Positions 4,518 through 5,113 of a DNA stretch of 5,113 bases are shown here, piece by piece. The position numbers and the translations under genes are program-made. The stretch is from Deltaproteobacteria bacterium (GTDB taxonomy: Bacteria; Desulfobacterota; Desulfarculia; Adiutricales; Adiutricaceae): positions 1 through 5,113 of the forward strand of contig JAISZP010000275.1 of NCBI GenBank assembly GCA_031269135.1. The letters run 5' to 3'. Each line of letters starts with the position of its first letter. The first letter of the stretch is position 1. Under the pieces are notes generated by a model. The model saw nothing but the letters and a program-made list of their open reading frames with translations, had not been told where the DNA came from and did not search any database.

Positions 4518-5113
4518 GCCGGATCTCGATTGAGGACCGCCAGTTTTTTATTGAACTCGCCCAATTTCGGAAGACAGGCCAAAAGTCCCCGGGTATAGGG
4601 ATGAGTCGCTTTTTCAATCAGGCCCCCGTTAATTTCTTCCACCACCCGTCCCGCATACATGACCATAACTCTGTCGGCGAAACCTGCCACCAATTCCAAA
4701 TCATGACTTATCAAAACCACCGCCAGATTCCTTTGCGCTCTTTGTTTGTCGATCAGCTCCAATATGGCCTTGCGGAGCGACACGTCCAAGGCCGAGGTGA
4801 CCTCGTCGGCCACCAAAAGACTCGGCTCAGAGGCCAGCATCATCGCTATCATGGCTCTCTGGGCCATGCCTCCGGAAACCTGATGAGGAAAACTCTGTTT
4901 GACTCTTTGAGGGTCTTTCAAGCCGACATCCTCCAAAAGCTCCAAAACCCTCGCGTCCGCCTGCCTTTTATCGCACATCTTATGAATCAACAGGGCTTCT
5001 TTGATCTGGCTTCCTATACGTCTGGTAGGCTCCAAACCTTGATGAGGATCTTGGACGACCAAACTCACCCGCCTACCTCGGAAACGCTCAAGATCCTTTT
5101 CTTGAAGATTCAG
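4505..5113 (-). CDS. ABC importer ATPase, DppD/NikD type, N-terminus outside window
   Basis: Partner ATPase of the same importer. The frame is open to the right edge and yields the last 202 residues; Walker A lies beyond the window. A GTG at 5068 is internal, because the coding sequence before it (EKDLERFRGRR, just ahead of the Q-loop) is typical of the family. Visible motifs, numbered from the first codon in the window, are Q-loop Q21 in VVQDPHQGLEP, signature VSGGM (79-83, the GGMxQR form usual in DppD/NikD), Walker B LLVADE (99-104), D-loop SALD (107-110), H-loop His137 and the family tail HPYTRGLL (171-178). After Walker B the common DEPT reads DEVT. The C-terminus lacks an extended oligopeptide-transporter tail, which leans towards short NikD-like proteins, but this does not settle the substrate. 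Its TGA overlaps the next gene. Permease and binding-protein genes would be expected upstream on the minus strand. Confidence 0.9.
   Translation of the reverse strand: MNLQEKDLERFRGRRVSLVVQDPHQGLEPTRRIGSQIKEALLIHKMCDKRQADARVLELLEDVGLKDPQRVKQSFPHQVSGGMAQRAMIAMMLASEPSLLVADEVTSALDVSLRKAILELIDKQRAQRNLAVVLISHDLELVAGFADRVMVMYAGRVVEEINGGLIEKATHPYTRGLLACLPKLGEFNKKLAVLNRDPAWLT

Overview
The window looks like a piece of a bacterial chromosome with compact genes and unusually repeat-filled spacers. The gene content (a QueG-like protein with two Fe-S clusters, a dipeptide/nickel-type ABC importer and DMT-family permeases) would suit an anaerobic Gram-negative such as a Desulfobacterota/deltaproteobacterial lineage. 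That placement is a weak inference, because no taxonomic marker gene is present.

Layout, left to right. (1) 1-1813, plus strand: two tandem paralogous EamA/DMT permeases. The first has lost its 5' end to the window edge; the second is complete, with a good ribosome binding site and hairpins in its leader. (2) 1814-2675: an 862-bp stretch with no convincing gene. It holds a GC-rich part without a credible ORF, a seven-unit 16-bp degenerate tandem array, a promoter-like element, a second 16-bp array, a stem-loop, a strong intrinsic terminator at 2388-2423, a third AT-rich array of about 16 bp, and the leader of the next gene. Promoter, array, stem-loop and terminator together suggest an undescribed small RNA of about 200 nt (2224-2423, plus strand). 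(3) 2676-3725, plus strand: a 349-residue double-[4Fe-4S] protein related to epoxyqueuosine reductase but without some QueG hallmarks. (4) 3724-3821: a five-unit 19/20-bp tandem array that fills the space between two convergent genes and contains the stop codon of one and part of the stop codon of the other. (5) 3816-5113, minus strand: two overlapping ATPase genes of a DppD/DppF- or NikD/NikE-type importer. The upstream one runs off the right edge, and the downstream one is short at its C-terminus exactly where the repeat array begins.

Working together: the two ATPases should form a heterodimer that powers an importer whose permeases and binding protein would lie beyond the right edge. The two DMT permeases are probably separate small-molecule transporters from a tandem duplication. 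Nothing in the sequence ties the Fe-S protein functionally to either transporter. The most unusual property of the window is that its larger spacers are built from different short tandem arrays, three of which share a period near 16 bp.
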